Part shown: positions 62,850-64,000 of the stretch, piece after piece
How the letters are laid out: every line of letters begins with the position of its first letter
Position numbering within the stretch: the first letter of the stretch is position 1
From: Hymenobacter cheonanensis
GTDB lineage: Bacteria; Bacteroidota; Bacteroidia; Cytophagales; Hymenobacteraceae
Assembly: GCF_030581075.1 (NCBI RefSeq)
Contig: NZ_JAUQSW010000001.1
Span: forward strand, 310,001 to 374,000
Reading direction: 5' to 3'
DNA: 64,000 nt
Notes under the pieces: generated by a model
What the model saw: the letters and a program-made list of their open reading frames with translations, nothing else
Database searches by the model: none
Told to the model about the DNA's origin: nothing
Translations under genes and position numbers: made by a program

Positions 62850-64000
62850 ATGACAACTCGTGGTAAAATTGTACTCGGTGCCCTCATCTTCGCACTGCTG
62901 TACTTTGGCATCAACAAGCTGATTGCCAGCAATAAAATCTTTCAAAAAGCCGATACGCAATCGGTGCTACTCAGCTCGATTGAGCTGCCGGCCGCGGCGG
63001 GCAGCAACCGCGCCACGGTGGTAGTGCCGCTAGCCCCGCTGCCCGGCACCGCCCCCGCCGAAAACGGCACGCCCATGGTGTGGGAAGTAATGGCCTGGAA
63101 CTCGCAAATGGCCGGCATGCTGGCCAACGGCGGCCCGCGCACCACAATGGGCTCAACGCTGGCGGCCAACAAAGTAGACATGCAGATTGTGCGCCAGGAC
63201 GACGTGAGCAAGATGCAGGCCGACCTGGTGAAAAACGCCCTCGACCTGCAAAGCAACCCTAGTACGCCGGGCCTGATTGTGAGCATTATGGGCGACGGTC
63301 TGCCGGCTTTCTCGGCCGTGCAGAGCCAGCTTGAAAAGGCCGGCACCAGCCTGCAAATCATTCCTTACTCGGTGGGTAAAAGCTTTGGTGAAGACAAGCT
63401 GATGGGCCCCAGGGAATGGCTCGATAACCCCAAAGCGGCCCTAGGCAAAACCATTGCCTGCTACCTGCGCGACGGCGACCACAACATTGCCCTGAAATGG
63501 TGCGCCGATAACGGCCTGAAGGTGAACCCCGACGAGACGACCTACGACCCCGAAGCCGTGAACTTCATGGCTGCCAGCGACTTCCTGGTGGCCGCCGAGA
63601 AGTACATTGTGGGCAAGCCCGAGAGCCGCACCAAGGTGGTGAGCGGCCACAGCACCGGCGTGAAAGTAGACGTGGTGGCCGACGCCGTAGCCACCTGGAC
63701 GCCCGGCGACGTGAACATTGCCAAGCAGAAAGGCGGCCTCGTCAACATCGTGAGTACCAAGGACTACTCCAACCAGATGCCCAACATCATGGTGACGACC
63801 AAGCGCTGGTACGACGCCCACCAGCCCGCCGTGCTGAGTTTGATGACGGCCTTCGCCGTGGCCGGCGACCAGGTGAAAAGCCACCCCGAAGCCCTGGCCC
63901 GCGCCGCCGATATCTCGGCCCAGGTCTACGGCGACCAGGACAAGCCCGGCGCCTACTGGCTGAAGTACTACAAGGGCACCAGCGAGGCCGACCGCACCGG
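62850..64000 (+). CDS. Exported substrate-binding-protein-like protein, partial
   Basis: The frame starts at ATG 62850 and runs off the right edge (383 codons seen). One N-terminal membrane helix or uncleaved signal (IVLGALIFALLYFGINKLIA). Then an extracytoplasmic fold resembling type II periplasmic binding proteins: VWEVMAWNSQMAGMLANGGP, VDMQIVRQDDVSKMQADLVK, TPGLIVSIMGDGLPAF, NFMAASDFLVAAEKYIVG, MPNIMVTTKRWYDAHQPAVL. The later part might carry an OmpA-like peptidoglycan-binding domain, as related proteins do, but that lies outside the window. Third gene of the operon, likely acting with the PspA-like membrane protein. Confidence 0.8.
   Translation, partial: MTTRGKIVLGALIFALLYFGINKLIASNKIFQKADTQSVLLSSIELPAAAGSNRATVVVPLAPLPGTAPAENGTPMVWEVMAWNSQMAGMLANGGPRTTMGSTLAANKVDMQIVRQDDVSKMQADLVKNALDLQSNPSTPGLIVSIMGDGLPAFSAVQSQLEKAGTSLQIIPYSVGKSFGEDKLMGPREWLDNPKAALGKTIACYLRDGDHNIALKWCADNGLKVNPDETTYDPEAVNFMAASDFLVAAEKYIVGKPESRTKVVSGHSTGVKVDVVADAVATWTPGDVNIAKQKGGLVNIVSTKDYSNQMPNIMVTTKRWYDAHQPAVLSLMTAFAVAGDQVKSHPEALARAADISAQVYGDQDKPGAYWLKYYKGTSEADRT

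Overview
The window looks like a chromosomal segment of a high-GC Bacteroidota of the Cytophagales, most probably Hymenobacter or a close relative (inference). The basis is SusC/SusD outer-membrane pairs, CarboxypepD_reg-type TonB receptors, a type IX secretion C-terminal signal, candidate promoters with the Bacteroidota -7 box TAnnTTTG, LytTR/LytS signalling, and GC-rich coding sequence that uses many CTAG tetranucleotides. I found no rRNA, tRNA, CRISPR array, prophage or complete insertion sequence.

Layout. 1-4.5 kb: two AraC regulators, an NmrA-like oxidoreductase, an orphan XdhC, an ASCH-like protein and a small Cys-rich protein. 4.6-13.9 kb: two TonB-dependent receptors, an AT-richer gene of unknown role, two unknown envelope proteins, a 21-bp tandem repeat and a small MITE-like insertion. 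13.9-18.7 kb: sugar-acid and carbohydrate genes (gluconokinase, cyclase, GH63/MGH1-like glycosidase, SDR dehydrogenase). 19-23.6 kb: a Spy-like protein, a LytTR response regulator with its LytS-type kinase, and divergently a 7TMR-DISM membrane receptor whose C-terminus is an IS1595-transposase-type zinc ribbon. 24-31 kb: a SusC, SusD, PKD lipoprotein and GH16 locus for a beta-glucan. 31.2-36.5 kb: a Pls/PosA-type nonribosomal peptide synthetase (epsilon-poly-lysine synthetase architecture) with its own phosphopantetheinyl transferase. 36.6-47.3 kb: exonuclease, cNMP/CBS/DUF294 protein, LacI regulator, AsmA-like protein, aldo/keto reductase and CocE/NonD hydrolase. 47.3-48.4 kb: a gene-poor stretch rich in hairpins. 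48.4-51.6 kb: a T9SS cargo and an 882-residue fibre-like protein with seventeen 12-residue repeats. 52-58 kb: DNA polymerase IV and a kaiC-kaiB-kaiB-histidine kinase operon. 58-60.8 kb: truncated haemoglobin, DinB-fold protein and two paralogous beta-barrels. 61-64 kb: a membrane-stress-like operon that runs off the right edge.

How the parts may work together. The most interesting hypothesis is that the 7TMR-DISM/zinc-ribbon protein, whose N-terminal domain belongs to a family predicted to bind carbohydrate, is a one-component membrane sensor for the beta-glucan locus directly downstream, which has no other visible regulator. The second is a self-contained poly-amino-acid pathway: the adenylation pocket, aligned by hand, reads like a lysine pocket. 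The third is a KaiA-less Kai operon in which a free KaiB is translationally coupled to a PAS kinase, as if SasA were split in two.

A family of long hairpins built on a GTCATGCTGA core sits in three convergent gene junctions and one tandem junction, so it may serve as terminators as well as being repetitive DNA. Start codons were chosen by eye from family alignments, signal peptides and spacing. No database search was possible, so family names rest on recognised motifs.
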